Below are positions 33,037-41,803 of a DNA stretch of 64,000 bases, piece by piece. A program made the translations under genes and the position numbers. Every line of letters begins with the position of its first letter. Positions within the stretch are counted from its first letter, which is position 1. Source of the stretch: Desulfurococcus sp. (GTDB lineage Archaea > Thermoproteota > Thermoprotei_A > Sulfolobales > Desulfurococcaceae); contig JAPNUX010000003.1 in NCBI GenBank assembly GCA_026626905.1, forward strand, positions 124,001 through 188,000, written 5' to 3'. The notes beneath the pieces were generated by a model. The model did no database searches. It worked only from the letters and a program-made list of their open reading frames with translations, and was not told the DNA's origin.

Positions 33037-33525
33037 ATGTCAGCTAGTACCCGTAAGCAGGCTACTGAAGCTGGCAGGGAGTACAGGATTATACGCTACA
33101 GCCCTTGGCTAGTGCACTTCAACACTGGGGCTTGTAATGGATGCGATATAGAGGTTCTAGCAGCAATAACACCACTCTACGACCCGGAGAGGTTTGGTGT
33201 CAAGCTGGCTCCTAGTATAAGACACGGGGATATACTGGTAGTGACGGGGGCTCTAACAAAGAAGTCAGCTGTAAGATTAAAGAGGCTATACAACCAGATG
33301 CCCTGCCCTAAGTTTGTTATAGCTGTCGGTGCATGCGCGTGCAGTGGGGGCGTCTTCCACAAGTCGTACTCTGTTCTAGCCGGAGCCGATAAAGCTGTCC
33401 CCGTTTCAATCTGTGTGCCAGGCTGTCCTCCCCGGCCGGAAGCCATTCTAGACGGTATCGTGAAGCTCCTTGATAGAATAAGAAGAGGGGAGGCTGTTGA
33501 TGACGGGTGTAGAGGAGAAGCTTAA
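33037..33525 (+). CDS. mbhJ: Membrane-bound hydrogenase small subunit MbhJ (NuoB-like)
   Basis: Holds the proximal [4Fe-4S] cluster next to the NiFe site. Ligand motifs are GACNGCDIEV (Cys33, Cys36), VGACACSGG (Cys100 region) and CVPGCPPRPE (Cys130), as in complex-I NuoB and group 4 hydrogenases. The frame opens at TTG 33016, but ATG at 33037 has AGGTG five bases upstream and leaves about 162 residues, matching the family. First gene of the operon; it overlaps mbhK by about 26 bases. Works on the cytosolic face. Confidence 0.9.
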   Translation: MSASTRKQATEAGREYRIIRYSPWLVHFNTGACNGCDIEVLAAITPLYDPERFGVKLAPSIRHGDILVVTGALTKKSAVRLKRLYNQMPCPKFVIAVGACACSGGVFHKSYSVLAGADKAVPVSICVPGCPPRPEAILDGIVKLLDRIRRGEAVDDGCRGEA

Positions 33526-33952
33526 CTTAATTGAGAAGTATGCCGTGGAGAAAGGTATCGTAAAGCCGGGGAGAAAGCTCTATGTGGTTAAACCAGGAGA
33601 CTTGAGGAGTGTTTTCACAGGTTTACTCGAGAAGACTGGTAGAGAAGGATTCTACGTGTCAACTATTGCTGGCACCGACTTAGCTGGCGAGGGTAAAATA
33701 AGACTAGACTACTATATCGTATTGCTCCCGGAGGAAGAGACCATTGTTATTAGAACGTTCCTGCCCCGCGATAACCCTGTTATAGACTCACTAGTAGACT
33801 TGATTCCCGGCGTTCTCTCCGGTGAATGCGAGACTCACGATCTACTCGGCGTAGTATTCAAGGGTAACCCATTCCTGAAGCGCGGCTTCTTCGTACCCTC
33901 AGATCTAGCCGAGAGAAACGTCTACCCGTTGAGAAAGGATAGCGGGGTGTAA
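33500..33952 (+). CDS. mbhK: Membrane-bound hydrogenase subunit MbhK (NuoC-like)
   Basis: The 30-kDa-type subunit of complex I and group 4 hydrogenases that binds the large subunit. The C-terminal hallmark is CETHDLLGVVFKGNPFLKRGF with later YPLRKD, corresponding to the NuoC signature E-R-E-x-x-D-x-x-G. It contains no cofactor. At 150 residues it is compact. ATG at 33500 lies within the end of mbhJ, and mbhL starts 8 bases after its stop. It should sit on the cytosolic arm with J, L and N. Confidence 0.87.
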   Translation: MTGVEEKLNLIEKYAVEKGIVKPGRKLYVVKPGDLRSVFTGLLEKTGREGFYVSTIAGTDLAGEGKIRLDYYIVLLPEEETIVIRTFLPRDNPVIDSLVDLIPGVLSGECETHDLLGVVFKGNPFLKRGFFVPSDLAERNVYPLRKDSGV

Positions 33953-33960
33953 GCTACAGC

Positions 33961-35181
33961 ATGGGTGTATCGAAGATCATCGAGATACCCTACACGCTTG
34001 AAATACCTGTTGGACCCCAGCACCCAGCACTCCACGAGCCACTATTATTGAAAGCCTATGCTGACGGCGAGGAGATAGTTAAAGTTGAAGTAAACACAGG
34101 ATACAATCACCGTGGTATAGAGAAGCTCGCTGAGAAGAACACGTTCTACCGTGACATCTTCGTTGTTGGGAGAGTATGCGGGATCTGCAACGCAGTACAT
34201 GCAAACTGCTATGTGAGAGCACTTGAAGCCCTGCTAGACGTAGAGCCCTGCAGTAGAGCCAAGTATCTCAGGGTTCTCGCAATGGAGCTGGAGCGTATAC
34301 ACAGCCACATGCTGATAAACGCAGTTATGGCGGAGAACATAGGCTTCGATAACCTCTTCATGAATATCATGCTGGATCGTGAGAGAGTTATGAAGGCTAA
34401 AGAGATACTGACTGGGAATAGAGTTCTAGCAGACTACATGATGGTCGGCGGGGTTAGAAGAGACATCAGCGAGGAGAAGAAGGATAGAATCCGCAGGCTC
34501 CTACTAGAGTTGAAGCCGAGAGTAGAGTACTACAAGAAGGTGTTTGAGGAGGATGAAACGATCCTGAAGAGACTAGTTGATGTCGGAAGACTTAAGCCCG
34601 TTGATGTGACAATGCACGGGCTCCTAGGCCCGGTAGCCAGGGGATCCGGGGTGAGAATTGATGCTAGAGCCAGCGATAGGTACGATGCATACAGTGAAAT
34701 ACCCTTCAATGTCGTAACAAGGAGTGAAGGAGATTCCTGGGCTAGAATGATGGTTAGATGGGATGAAACCCTAGAATCCATTAACATATCCCTCTACATC
34801 CTCGAGAAGCTGCCGAGCGACGGTAACCCTGTACCCGATGAGAGAAAACTCCCCAGGAAGTTCCCGCCTGGGGAAGCATATACGAGGGTTGAAGCTCAGA
34901 GAGGAGAGCTTACATACTACGTTATGAGCGATGGGAGAAGCCTTAACCCCTATAGAGTGAAGATTAGGACTCCAAGCTTCAATAACATTATTAACACAGG
35001 CTTCCTCTATGTTGGCTACACGATACCCGACCTCCCAGTCATACTCACGTCACTAGACCCTTGTATCTCCTGCATGGAGAGAGTGACAGTTGTAGACTTA
35101 GAGAGGAATACTGTGCTTAAAGTATCAATGAAGGAGTTGAGTGGTGGTAGAAGATGGGTAAGCCGAAGATACTCCCTCTAG
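33961..35181 (+). CDS. mbhL: [NiFe] hydrogenase large subunit MbhL (NuoD-like)
   Basis: Catalytic subunit that reduces protons to H2. Both NiFe ligand pairs are present: RVCGICNAVH (Cys73, Cys76) and DPCISCMERV (Cys368, Cys371). This separates it from the sulfur-reducing MbxL, which lacks a full set, and from NuoD. The C-terminal tail runs 35 residues past the last Cys. The 3' end overlaps the ferredoxin-like gene by 28 bases. HypF upstream supplies active-site ligands. The other Hyp genes and the maturation protease are outside the window. Confidence 0.93.
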   Translation: MGVSKIIEIPYTLEIPVGPQHPALHEPLLLKAYADGEEIVKVEVNTGYNHRGIEKLAEKNTFYRDIFVVGRVCGICNAVHANCYVRALEALLDVEPCSRAKYLRVLAMELERIHSHMLINAVMAENIGFDNLFMNIMLDRERVMKAKEILTGNRVLADYMMVGGVRRDISEEKKDRIRRLLLELKPRVEYYKKVFEEDETILKRLVDVGRLKPVDVTMHGLLGPVARGSGVRIDARASDRYDAYSEIPFNVVTRSEGDSWARMMVRWDETLESINISLYILEKLPSDGNPVPDERKLPRKFPPGEAYTRVEAQRGELTYYVMSDGRSLNPYRVKIRTPSFNNIINTGFLYVGYTIPDLPVILTSLDPCISCMERVTVVDLERNTVLKVSMKELSGGRRWVSRRYSL

Positions 35182-35555
35182 CCTTAAAGAATATTGTAAG
35201 CAAGCCAGCGACGATCCAGTATCCTAGGGAGCCGACTCCCGTTGAAAAAGACATCAGGGGGATGCACTACGCGGATTTAAACAAGTGTACTGGGTGCTCT
35301 CTCTGCGCGATAGAGTGCCCTGCAGACGCTATAAGAATGACGCCTATACCGGAAGGCTATGAAGCCCCGAAGATTAATCCGAGAAGAATATACCCTATAG
35401 TAAGCTACAGTCTCTGCGTTTTCTGCTATCGCTGCGTGACAGCATGCCCCTTTAACGCTTACGTTTCAACAAGCGAGTACAGGCTGGCAGGCCATGTTGT
35501 CGGGGATTCATCTCCTCTAAGTCTTTCAACACTTAGAAGGGTGGGCTCACAATGA
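35154..35555 (+). CDS. mbhN: Membrane-bound hydrogenase ferredoxin-like subunit MbhN (NuoI-like)
   Basis: A 133-residue 8Fe ferredoxin-type subunit that takes electrons from soluble ferredoxin to MbhJ. Two complete clusters are seen: CTGCSLCAIECPADAI (around residue 43) and CVFCYRCVTACPFNAY (around 85). ATG at 35154 overlaps mbhL by 28 bases, and its stop overlaps the next start (ATGA). In Pyrococcus mbhN is the last gene, while here it directly follows mbhL. Confidence 0.9.
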   Translation: MGKPKILPLALKNIVSKPATIQYPREPTPVEKDIRGMHYADLNKCTGCSLCAIECPADAIRMTPIPEGYEAPKINPRRIYPIVSYSLCVFCYRCVTACPFNAYVSTSEYRLAGHVVGDSSPLSLSTLRRVGSQ

Positions 35556-35827
35556 TCGCGGATTCCTTCATTCCTGTAATACTACTAGTTTACATTACAT
35601 CAACACTAATAGTATTCATTAGAGTTCTGAAAGGACCAACTATAGGCGATCAAGTTCTAGCTGTCGATGTAATGACGTACATGCTTGCCGTGCTGGTTGT
35701 ATTAACAGCAGTATACCTGAGGGAGGCGATCCTAGTAGTAGTCGCCATACCCTTAGCTCTATGGATTTACGCTCTAGACATCTACATTGCTAAATACCTT
35801 GAGAGAAGAGAGGAGATGGGTGGTTAG
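35552..35827 (+). CDS. mbhB: MbhB (MrpF-like) antiporter-module subunit
   Basis: A 91-residue protein with three membrane helices and the MrpF pattern RVLKGPTIGDQVLAVDVMTY. It corresponds to Mrp antiporter subunit F, MbhB in the Pyrococcus complex, part of the ion-translocating membrane arm. It starts by ATGA overlap with mbhN and is followed two bases later by the MrpG-like gene. Confidence 0.85.
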   Translation: MIADSFIPVILLVYITSTLIVFIRVLKGPTIGDQVLAVDVMTYMLAVLVVLTAVYLREAILVVVAIPLALWIYALDIYIAKYLERREEMGG

Positions 35828-35829
35828 AA

Positions 35830-36216
35830 GTGACTGTACTCAGAGTAGTATTAGAGTATCTTGGCACAGCCCTGTTATGCCTAGGCGCGGTATCCTCGAT
35901 AATAGGTGCGGTAGGCATGCATAGATTCAAGAACTTCTATCTAAGACTGCATGCTGCGACAGTATCGACTATATGGGGTGGAGTATACCCTATAGTTGGG
36001 GCGTCACTACTAGCCATAACCATCGATGAACTAGGAGTCTACAAGTGGTTTATGGCTGGAGCAGGCTTTGTAACAGCCTTCATAATACTAATACTCGCTC
36101 CGGCAGGCTCCCACGCTCTCGCACGCGCAGTTCACAAGGCAGGTGTAGCGAGAGTAGAACCATGCATTCACGACGCGCTTAACGAGGAGATGTGTGTGAA
36201 GGGTGGTGTCGAGTGA
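35830..36216 (+). CDS. mbhC: MbhC (MrpG-like) antiporter-module subunit
   Basis: A 128-residue protein with three membrane helices and the MrpG motif IGAVGMHRFKNFYLRLHAATV. It corresponds to Mrp subunit G (MbhC). The C-terminal cytosolic tail of about 30 residues contains two Cys (PCIHDALNEEMCVKG) and is longer than in most MrpG proteins. GTG at 35830 follows GGGTGG. Its stop overlaps the mbhD start as GTGA. Confidence 0.85.
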   Translation: MTVLRVVLEYLGTALLCLGAVSSIIGAVGMHRFKNFYLRLHAATVSTIWGGVYPIVGASLLAITIDELGVYKWFMAGAGFVTAFIILILAPAGSHALARAVHKAGVARVEPCIHDALNEEMCVKGGVE

Positions 36217-36479
36217 CCACGCTAGCCGAGCTAGCAGTCTACTTGCTAATGGCTCTCTCAGGTGTCGCTTCAACAATAGCAACATACTTCGCTATAACTG
36301 AACGAGACCTCGTTAAAGCAACAATATTCAGTGCAGCTCAAAGCGGCTTCTACGCTTTAATCTTCTACATTCTAATGGCACCAGACATAGTTCTAGTATA
36401 CCTTCCAGTCTCAGTGGGACTGATACCTGGTGTTCTACTCCTACTGATCAGTAGAACTGAGAGGTGGGAGAAGGAATGA
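36213..36479 (+). CDS. mbhD: MbhD antiporter-module subunit
   Basis: About 88 residues, three membrane helices, matching the MbhD/DUF4040 type that equals a C-terminal piece of MrpA. The ERDLVKATIFSAAQSGFYAL segment is typical. GTG at 36213 overlaps the mbhC stop (GTGA); the longer frame from 36192 has no ribosome site and would run through mbhC. Its stop overlaps the next start as ATGA. Confidence 0.8.
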   Translation: MTTLAELAVYLLMALSGVASTIATYFAITERDLVKATIFSAAQSGFYALIFYILMAPDIVLVYLPVSVGLIPGVLLLLISRTERWEKE

Positions 36480-37291
36480 GAAGCCTGGTCAGGCTGACTG
36501 TGATCCTAGCTCTACTAGCAGGGTTAAGCCTTCTAGCTACAATAGCATGGGAGTGGGTTACACCAGGCGAGTGGTTTAAGTGCCCTGTACCAAGCCTATG
36601 CCTCCCTGAGTTCTACCTGTTGACCACGTATAATCCAATGCTACCCGACTACACCGTCAACTCCCCTGAGGCTGTGACAGCAATAGTCTGGGATTACCGT
36701 GGCCTCGACACTCTATTTGAGACAAGCGTGTTCTATCTAGCCTTAATAGCTGGGTTAGCACTAGCTAGGGGAGTATCCTACAAGCTTCCCTCTGGCAGTG
36801 AGCTAGGACTATCCAAGATAGTTAAGACTGTGACAAAGCTGACACTACCAATGATTATAACTGTCGGGGCATCCATAGCTCTCCACGGTCACTTGACACC
36901 TGGAGGAGGCTTCCAGGGTGGTGCTACAGCAGCTGTAGCACCAATGGTAGTGATCATAGTGTTCTCAATAGCCTTTCTCGTTGAGAGAGGAGTGAGCAGT
37001 GGGAACATGGTAATTTTAAGAAGCTTTGGGTTAACAGGGATAGGTGTTACCAGCATACTACTATCTATTGTAGGCCTCCTGCTGGGAGTCAACACCTACG
37101 TATTCCAGAACATGGCTAAGCCGGATTCACCTTTAAGCTTCCCATGGGAGGTGAATGGGGCGTTAATTAGCGGCACGCTCTGGTTCTTCAATCTATTCGA
37201 GTTCTTTGCTGTTGCAGCCGGGTTCACTATAGCCTTTATGCTTCTAGCTATGCCTGAAGCTGGATCCCAGGGAGGTGGTGGACGTGAGTAG
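36476..37291 (+). CDS. Fused MbhE-MbhF (MrpA C-terminus plus MrpB) antiporter-module subunit
   Basis: One 271-residue chain covers two Pyrococcus proteins. The first part (to about 110) has SPEAVTAIVWDYRGLDTLFE, the MbhE pattern. The second (from about 115) has LPMIITVGASIALHGHLTPG and GGFQGGATAAV, the MbhF/MrpB pattern. It has about seven helices. ATG at 36476 overlaps the mbhD stop; the GTG at 36464 is less likely. Its end overlaps the mbhG start by eight bases. The fusion keeps 1:1 stoichiometry of E and F. Confidence 0.82.
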   Translation: MRSLVRLTVILALLAGLSLLATIAWEWVTPGEWFKCPVPSLCLPEFYLLTTYNPMLPDYTVNSPEAVTAIVWDYRGLDTLFETSVFYLALIAGLALARGVSYKLPSGSELGLSKIVKTVTKLTLPMIITVGASIALHGHLTPGGGFQGGATAAVAPMVVIIVFSIAFLVERGVSSGNMVILRSFGLTGIGVTSILLSIVGLLLGVNTYVFQNMAKPDSPLSFPWEVNGALISGTLWFFNLFEFFAVAAGFTIAFMLLAMPEAGSQGGGGRE

Positions 37292-37688
37292 TCCTCTCGT
37301 AAGCTACTTGTTCACTCTTACACTATTCTCCTTGATATTCAACTTCGCTATATCGATATACGGGCTTTTCTTCAGGCCGCACTACGTTAAGAAGCTGATA
37401 GCTCTAACCATATTCTCGGATACACTTAACGCTTTCGCAGTATACATCGGCTACAGGAGGTGGGTTAACGGGGTTAGCCCGCGTCCACCAGTACTCGTCA
37501 CCGAGCCGGCTCCAAGCAACCTCCAGGAGTTTGTTCAAAGGGCTGTAGACCCGTTACCCCAGGCACTCGTGTTAACTGCTGTAGTCATAGGTTTAGCTGT
37601 CACGTTATTCCTAGTCTTCCTAGGCTACCAGCTCTACAAGCACTACCATACACTTGATATGAGGGGGATAAGAAGGCTCAAGGGGTGA
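37284..37688 (+). CDS. mbhG: MbhG (MrpC/NuoK-like) antiporter-module subunit
   Basis: A NuoK/MrpC-type protein of about 134 residues with three membrane helices (LFSLIFNFAISIYGLFF, then the SDTLNAFAVYIGY segment, then QALVLTAVVIGLAVTLFLVF). The loop between helices 2 and 3 is longer than in MrpC. GTG at 37284 follows GGAGGTGG (37271-37278). It forms the interface between antiporter-like MbhH and the MrpB part. Its stop overlaps the mbhA start. Confidence 0.83.
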   Translation: MSSPLVSYLFTLTLFSLIFNFAISIYGLFFRPHYVKKLIALTIFSDTLNAFAVYIGYRRWVNGVSPRPPVLVTEPAPSNLQEFVQRAVDPLPQALVLTAVVIGLAVTLFLVFLGYQLYKHYHTLDMRGIRRLKG

Positions 37689-38200
37689 TTCAAGTGGGGA
37701 GGTTCACTAGGGCACTCGTGGTTGCTGCACTCTCATATGTAACCTACATAGTGTTCTCGGGTAGTATTCAACCCTACGACCTCATCACTGGAGCAGTAGT
37801 TGCATGCGTTGTAGGAGTCTTATTCTCTAATATAACCATCTCGAATCCATGGAAGATTGCTCAGCCCTCCAGGTGGTTCTGGCTGGTTTTCTACGCAGTA
37901 AAATACTTCACTCTCTACGAGGCATTAGCTCATATAGATGTCATTAAGAGGATACTTCACCCTAAGACACCAGTGAGGCCAGCGATAGTTAAAGTCCCCT
38001 ACGAGGTTTCCTCAGACTATGCTATAACAGCGACAGCCAACTCTATAACGAATACCCCGGGAACCGTTGTCGTTGAGATTAGAGAGGATGAGAAAGCCTT
38101 CTACGTTCACTGGATTTACGCTCCAACCGTGGAGCCGGAGGAGGCTAGGAAGGGGATATCCCTTGCATTCGAGGAGTACTCGAAGCGTATATTCGAGTGA
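37685..38200 (+). CDS. mbhA: MbhA (MrpE-like) antiporter-module subunit
   Basis: A 171-residue MrpE-type protein: two N-terminal membrane helices, then a cytosolic domain with LITGAVVACVVGVLF and the motif ITATANSITNTPGTVVVEI that is diagnostic of MrpE. In Pyrococcus it is the first gene (mbhA), while here it sits between mbhG and mbhH. GTG at 37685 overlaps the mbhG stop and its own stop overlaps the mbhH start. Confidence 0.85.
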   Translation: MIQVGRFTRALVVAALSYVTYIVFSGSIQPYDLITGAVVACVVGVLFSNITISNPWKIAQPSRWFWLVFYAVKYFTLYEALAHIDVIKRILHPKTPVRPAIVKVPYEVSSDYAITATANSITNTPGTVVVEIREDEKAFYVHWIYAPTVEPEEARKGISLAFEEYSKRIFE

Positions 38201-39813
38201 GGTGGAAGGGAATGCTTGAAGCTCTAGCCTACAATTTAACCGGGCTGCTCATCCCGTTGCTAGCTCTCACAGCATTCATAACGCCGCTGCTAGATAAGCT
38301 GGCTCCTGGTGGAAGAACTCCGAGTATACTAGCGTTGATAGGCTCCTCTATAGCAGCTATTTCATCGCTTATAATACTTGCTGAAGTCTACAGGTCGGGC
38401 CAGCCAATCCTATACAAGTTCGGCGGGTGGCCTCCACACTTCGGCATCGTCTACGAGGTGGATGAGCTGAACGCTTTAATTGGAGCTTGTAGTGCTCTAA
38501 TAATGCTTGCTGTCACAGTCTACTCAACCTGGTACAGCCGCCACCTCGATGAACCCTTATGGTACTATATCCTACTCGTAGGCTTGGAGATAGGGATACT
38601 AGGATGCATATACACAGGCGACGTATTCAATCTCTTCGTAATGCTCGAGGTTCTAAGCGTCTCCGCCTACGGTCTTGTAGCATACCATAAGAATAGAGCT
38701 GAAGCTGTTGAAGCAGCAGCAAAGTACGCGTTGATAGGTGCAGTAGCAACAAACCTCTACTTTGGAGCCCTCGTCATACTCTACGCTACACACGGCTCTC
38801 TTAACATGGGGGTTCTCTCCAGGATTGCAGAGGAGTATGTTGCCGCTAGAGACGCCTTAAAGTACGCTGGAATGATAGTGGTCGCATTCTCGCTGTGGGT
38901 ATTCACCTACAAGTCAGCTCTCTTCCCCAATCACTTCTGGCTACCCGATGCCCATCCTGAGGCACCAACACCTGTATCAGCAGCTCTCTCAGGCCTAGTA
39001 GTCAATGTCGGTATCTACGCTACCATGAGGTTCCTCTACACGATCTTCGGTCCCAGCAGCTATTTAGCCGGGTACCGTGAAGCCGTGCTGGCAGCATTAT
39101 TCATTCTTGGCTCAATAAGCGGCTTAATAGGCGCTTTAATGATGATGAATCAGAGGGACGTGAAGAGGCTGCTCGCCTACAGCACGATAAGCCATGTTGG
39201 CATAATATACATAGGGCTTACAGCAGGCTTTCAAGCCGGGGATACCAGTGCAGTCGAGATAGCTGTAGCAGGTGCTATAGCACACATAATCTCCCACAGT
39301 ATAGCTAAGTCAATGCTCTTCATGGCTAGCGGCGTCTTCATTGATTCAGCTGGATCAAGAAACATGGATGAAATGAAGGGTGTTGGAAGACTCCACCCTC
39401 TCGCAAGCTTCGCTTGGATTACAGGGTTCCTCAGTCTCGCAGGCCTGCCACCACTACTAGGCTTCTACTCCAAGCTGCTAATATACTACGGGTATACATC
39501 CATGGGCTTCCTGCTTGGAAGCATGCTGGTAATAGTAGTATCAGCTCTCTCCCTGCCAGGCTACTTTAAAGCAATATACTCCGTGGTCTTCGGGGTAGGA
39601 AGACGGCAGTTCGAGAAGGTTGAAGCAGGAAGAGTTGAAATTCTCCTTGCAGTCATGGCGTTATCACTCCTCGCTCTAGGAGCAGTATTCCCGTTCATAG
39701 AGTGGGTTTTCAAGGATGCCTCCTCATCTATTGTGACAGTAGAGGGGGTTGCAAGGTATAGTAGTAGAGCTATAGAGGAGATTACTATTAGAGTGCTTGG
39801 AGGTGGTGGGTGA
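38197..39813 (+). CDS. mbhH: MbhH (MrpD/NuoN-like) antiporter subunit
   Basis: The 538-residue proton/sodium channel subunit, about 14 helices. The core lysine-containing helices are recognisable: MLEVLSVSAYGLVAYHKNR with its Glu, FTYKSALFPNHFWLPDAHPE (Lys and His line), NQRDVKRLLAYSTISHVG, and AHIISHSIAKSMLFM. It couples hydrogen formation to ion pumping. GTG at 38197 overlaps the mbhA stop. The next gene, mbhI, follows three bases later. Confidence 0.9.
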   Translation: MRWKGMLEALAYNLTGLLIPLLALTAFITPLLDKLAPGGRTPSILALIGSSIAAISSLIILAEVYRSGQPILYKFGGWPPHFGIVYEVDELNALIGACSALIMLAVTVYSTWYSRHLDEPLWYYILLVGLEIGILGCIYTGDVFNLFVMLEVLSVSAYGLVAYHKNRAEAVEAAAKYALIGAVATNLYFGALVILYATHGSLNMGVLSRIAEEYVAARDALKYAGMIVVAFSLWVFTYKSALFPNHFWLPDAHPEAPTPVSAALSGLVVNVGIYATMRFLYTIFGPSSYLAGYREAVLAALFILGSISGLIGALMMMNQRDVKRLLAYSTISHVGIIYIGLTAGFQAGDTSAVEIAVAGAIAHIISHSIAKSMLFMASGVFIDSAGSRNMDEMKGVGRLHPLASFAWITGFLSLAGLPPLLGFYSKLLIYYGYTSMGFLLGSMLVIVVSALSLPGYFKAIYSVVFGVGRRQFEKVEAGRVEILLAVMALSLLALGAVFPFIEWVFKDASSSIVTVEGVARYSSRAIEEITIRVLGGGG

Positions 39814-39816
39814 GCA

Positions 39817-40170
39817 ATGATACTGTACCTCGAGGATCCATCTCTTGCAGCCACGCTAGTCATGGCTGGAAGCGGCGTTATCCTGCTAGTATTGAGCATT
39901 CTCTACTATACATTGAAGTCTAGGAGGGTGAGGGTTAGTGAAGCCTACTTGTCTGGTGAAGGAGAAGATGTTGTAGGTGAGTTGTCCCCAGGAGTTGGTA
40001 GCCTCTACTTCAGCTTTATGAAGAGGTTTGCAGGCAGCTTGTACAAGGTGCTCACAGAGAGAGTTCAAACCGGTAGCTTACACGACTGGTTCAACTTCAT
40101 CTCCTCGTGGCTAGGGCTCCTCGTGCTCCTCGCTATAGTAGCCCTCATACTCATGCTTACAGGGTGGTAG
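39817..40170 (+). CDS. mbhI: MbhI membrane subunit
   Basis: A 117-residue protein with one helix at each end (GSGVILLVLSILYYTL and WLGLLVLLAIVALILMLTG) joined by a cytosolic loop. This matches MbhI, which links MbhH and MbhM like the lateral helix of MrpA/NuoL. ATG at 39817. It is followed by the NuoH-like gene after one base. Assignment rests on topology and position more than motifs. Confidence 0.75.
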   Translation: MILYLEDPSLAATLVMAGSGVILLVLSILYYTLKSRRVRVSEAYLSGEGEDVVGELSPGVGSLYFSFMKRFAGSLYKVLTERVQTGSLHDWFNFISSWLGLLVLLAIVALILMLTGW

Positions 40171-40171
40171 C

Positions 40172-41170
40172 ATGGACGCCTTAATCACGCTGCAACTCGT
40201 GTTATCCACGCTAGTATACCCAGGGCTACTGTTTTTAATGATGCTTGCATTCCTCACTCAGTACCTTGTCAGGAAGATCAGTGCTAGATACCAGAGGAGG
40301 ATGGGGCCAGCGTATGTTGGACCCTACGGTATCCTGCAGCCGCTCGCAGACTTCTGGAAGCTATTGAGGGCTAAAGAAGTAGTTAAATCGAGGTACAGCA
40401 TGCAGAGGGTAGCAGAGGTCTCACTGTTAATCGGGGTAGCCAGTATTACTGCATCAATGCTGATACTCCCCTTAGGGTTCCTCAGTATTCAGAGCCCGAT
40501 GGACTTCCTCGTATTCTTCTACATGTCTAGTGTTATGCCTATACTCATGCTCACTATAGCATCGCTATCCATGCCAGGCCCCTATACTAGTCTAGGTGTC
40601 TCAAGACTCCTCAGTATTCTAACAATCAGTGAGCCAGTCTACTTTACAGGTCTCTTCATACCATGCTATATAGCGACGTTCAAGGAGCCAGCTGTACTCT
40701 CAGTCGCTGAGGCGTCAATGCTGATCCCCAGGCTATGGGTTAACCCTGCTACAATACTAATCCTGGTATTCTCGCTGATAGCTCTACTAGCATCTATTCA
40801 AGCTAAAGCCATGTACCCGCCATTCAATATACCTGAAGCCGAGCAGGAGATAATAGCCGGCTTTGAAACAGAGTTCTCAGGTCCTCTTCTAGCACTAGCC
40901 ACGCTCCTCCATGATATGGATTTAACAGTCTCACTACTAGCGGTAACCTTTATAGTTCTCGGAGGACCAGCTCCATTTAATGCTGAATCACTAGGTGGGG
41001 TTGTAGCCGTAGTATTAAAGTATGTAGCACTCCTCACGGTTGTAGCAACAATTAAAAACATATACGGGAGGTATAGGCTCGAGCAAGCCCTCCACCAGCT
41101 AGTGAAGTACGGTGGGATCCCGGCAATCCTATCCCTGCTACTCACAGTGATCTGGATTCTTACCCCGTAG
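40172..41170 (+). CDS. mbhM: MbhM (NuoH-like) membrane subunit
   Basis: Anchors the hydrogenase module to the membrane arm. A 332-residue protein with about eight helices and the NuoH patterns RYQRRMGPAYVGPYGILQPL, ADFWKLLRAKE and YPPFNIPEAEQEIIAGFETE, the conserved acidic loop next to the proximal cluster. In Pyrococcus it sits between mbhL and mbhN; here it is the final gene, about five kilobases after mbhL. Confidence 0.9.
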   Translation: MDALITLQLVLSTLVYPGLLFLMMLAFLTQYLVRKISARYQRRMGPAYVGPYGILQPLADFWKLLRAKEVVKSRYSMQRVAEVSLLIGVASITASMLILPLGFLSIQSPMDFLVFFYMSSVMPILMLTIASLSMPGPYTSLGVSRLLSILTISEPVYFTGLFIPCYIATFKEPAVLSVAEASMLIPRLWVNPATILILVFSLIALLASIQAKAMYPPFNIPEAEQEIIAGFETEFSGPLLALATLLHDMDLTVSLLAVTFIVLGGPAPFNAESLGGVVAVVLKYVALLTVVATIKNIYGRYRLEQALHQLVKYGGIPAILSLLLTVIWILTP

Positions 41171-41192
41171 CCGTGGAATGGGAAACCAGGAG

Positions 41193-41705
41193 TTAGGAAC
41201 CAGGAGTTGCTGAAGCCTTAGAAGCCCTCCCCAAGGATTTCTCAAGTATCCACGCGTACACTGAGATAGCTGAGATAACAGTTCCAGCAATAAATGCTAT
41301 CAGTGATAGAATAGATAAAGCTATGAAGGGCATCTTAAAACCTCTAAGAGTCAGCGAGAGCCTTGCACCACCACTCGACTTAATATAGTAGAATATGTGG
41401 TTTAACGTGAAGTTAACTGTTTCACCCGGCTGCACTACTCCACCAAGTGGAGCCGACTCGTTGAATACTGAGAACACCTCAATGTATACTGCCTGCTCAC
41501 CTATATTAGTTGCTGAAAGCACGGGTTCAAGAATACTTTCACCCCCTGGGATTCCCAGGACAGCTGGTACTTCAACCCCGCTAGTAGACACGTAGACATC
41601 CTGCGAGGTATACTCTACAGGGTAGGCTGTCATGGAGATCAATGAGATGACTATCGATAAAGCGAGTAGCATTAAGCCGAGGGTAAGCAGCAACCTGAAC
41701 CTCAA
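41193..41705 (-). CDS. Hypothetical membrane protein with outside beta domain
   Basis: A 170-residue protein I do not recognise. One N-terminal helix (about 5-27), an outside region of about 85 residues rich in beta and Ser/Thr (with the PGETVNFTLNHIF segment), and a C-terminal helix (about 128-152) before a short basic tail. It is convergent with mbhM (22-base gap). The region 41706-41803 separates it from the divergent binding-protein gene. It could be an accessory to that transporter; evidence is only position. Confidence 0.55.
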   Translation of the reverse strand: MRFRLLLTLGLMLLALSIVISLISMTAYPVEYTSQDVYVSTSGVEVPAVLGIPGGESILEPVLSATNIGEQAVYIEVFSVFNESAPLGGVVQPGETVNFTLNHIFYYIKSSGGARLSLTLRGFKMPFIALSILSLIAFIAGTVISAISVYAWILEKSLGRASKASATPGS

Positions 41706-41755
41706 ACCCCTACACCACGTGTTAACCTAGAGGCTATTGAAATTATGATATTAAA

Positions 41756-41766
41756 GATTTATATAC
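41756..41766 (+). promoter_or_regulatory. TATA promoter of the large binding-protein gene
   Basis: GATTTATATAC is a strong TATA box. Transcription would start near 41783, giving a short leader with GGGTGAG before TTG 41804. Confidence 0.6.
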
Positions 41767-41803
41767 CAGGAGAAGCTCACTAAATATAAACGGGTGAGTG
41801 TAG

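Noticed and set aside
36192-36212. Longer N terminus for mbhD from GTG 36192
   Set aside because: It would read through the coding end of mbhC with no ribosome site; the GTGA overlap at 36213 is the operon's usual pattern.
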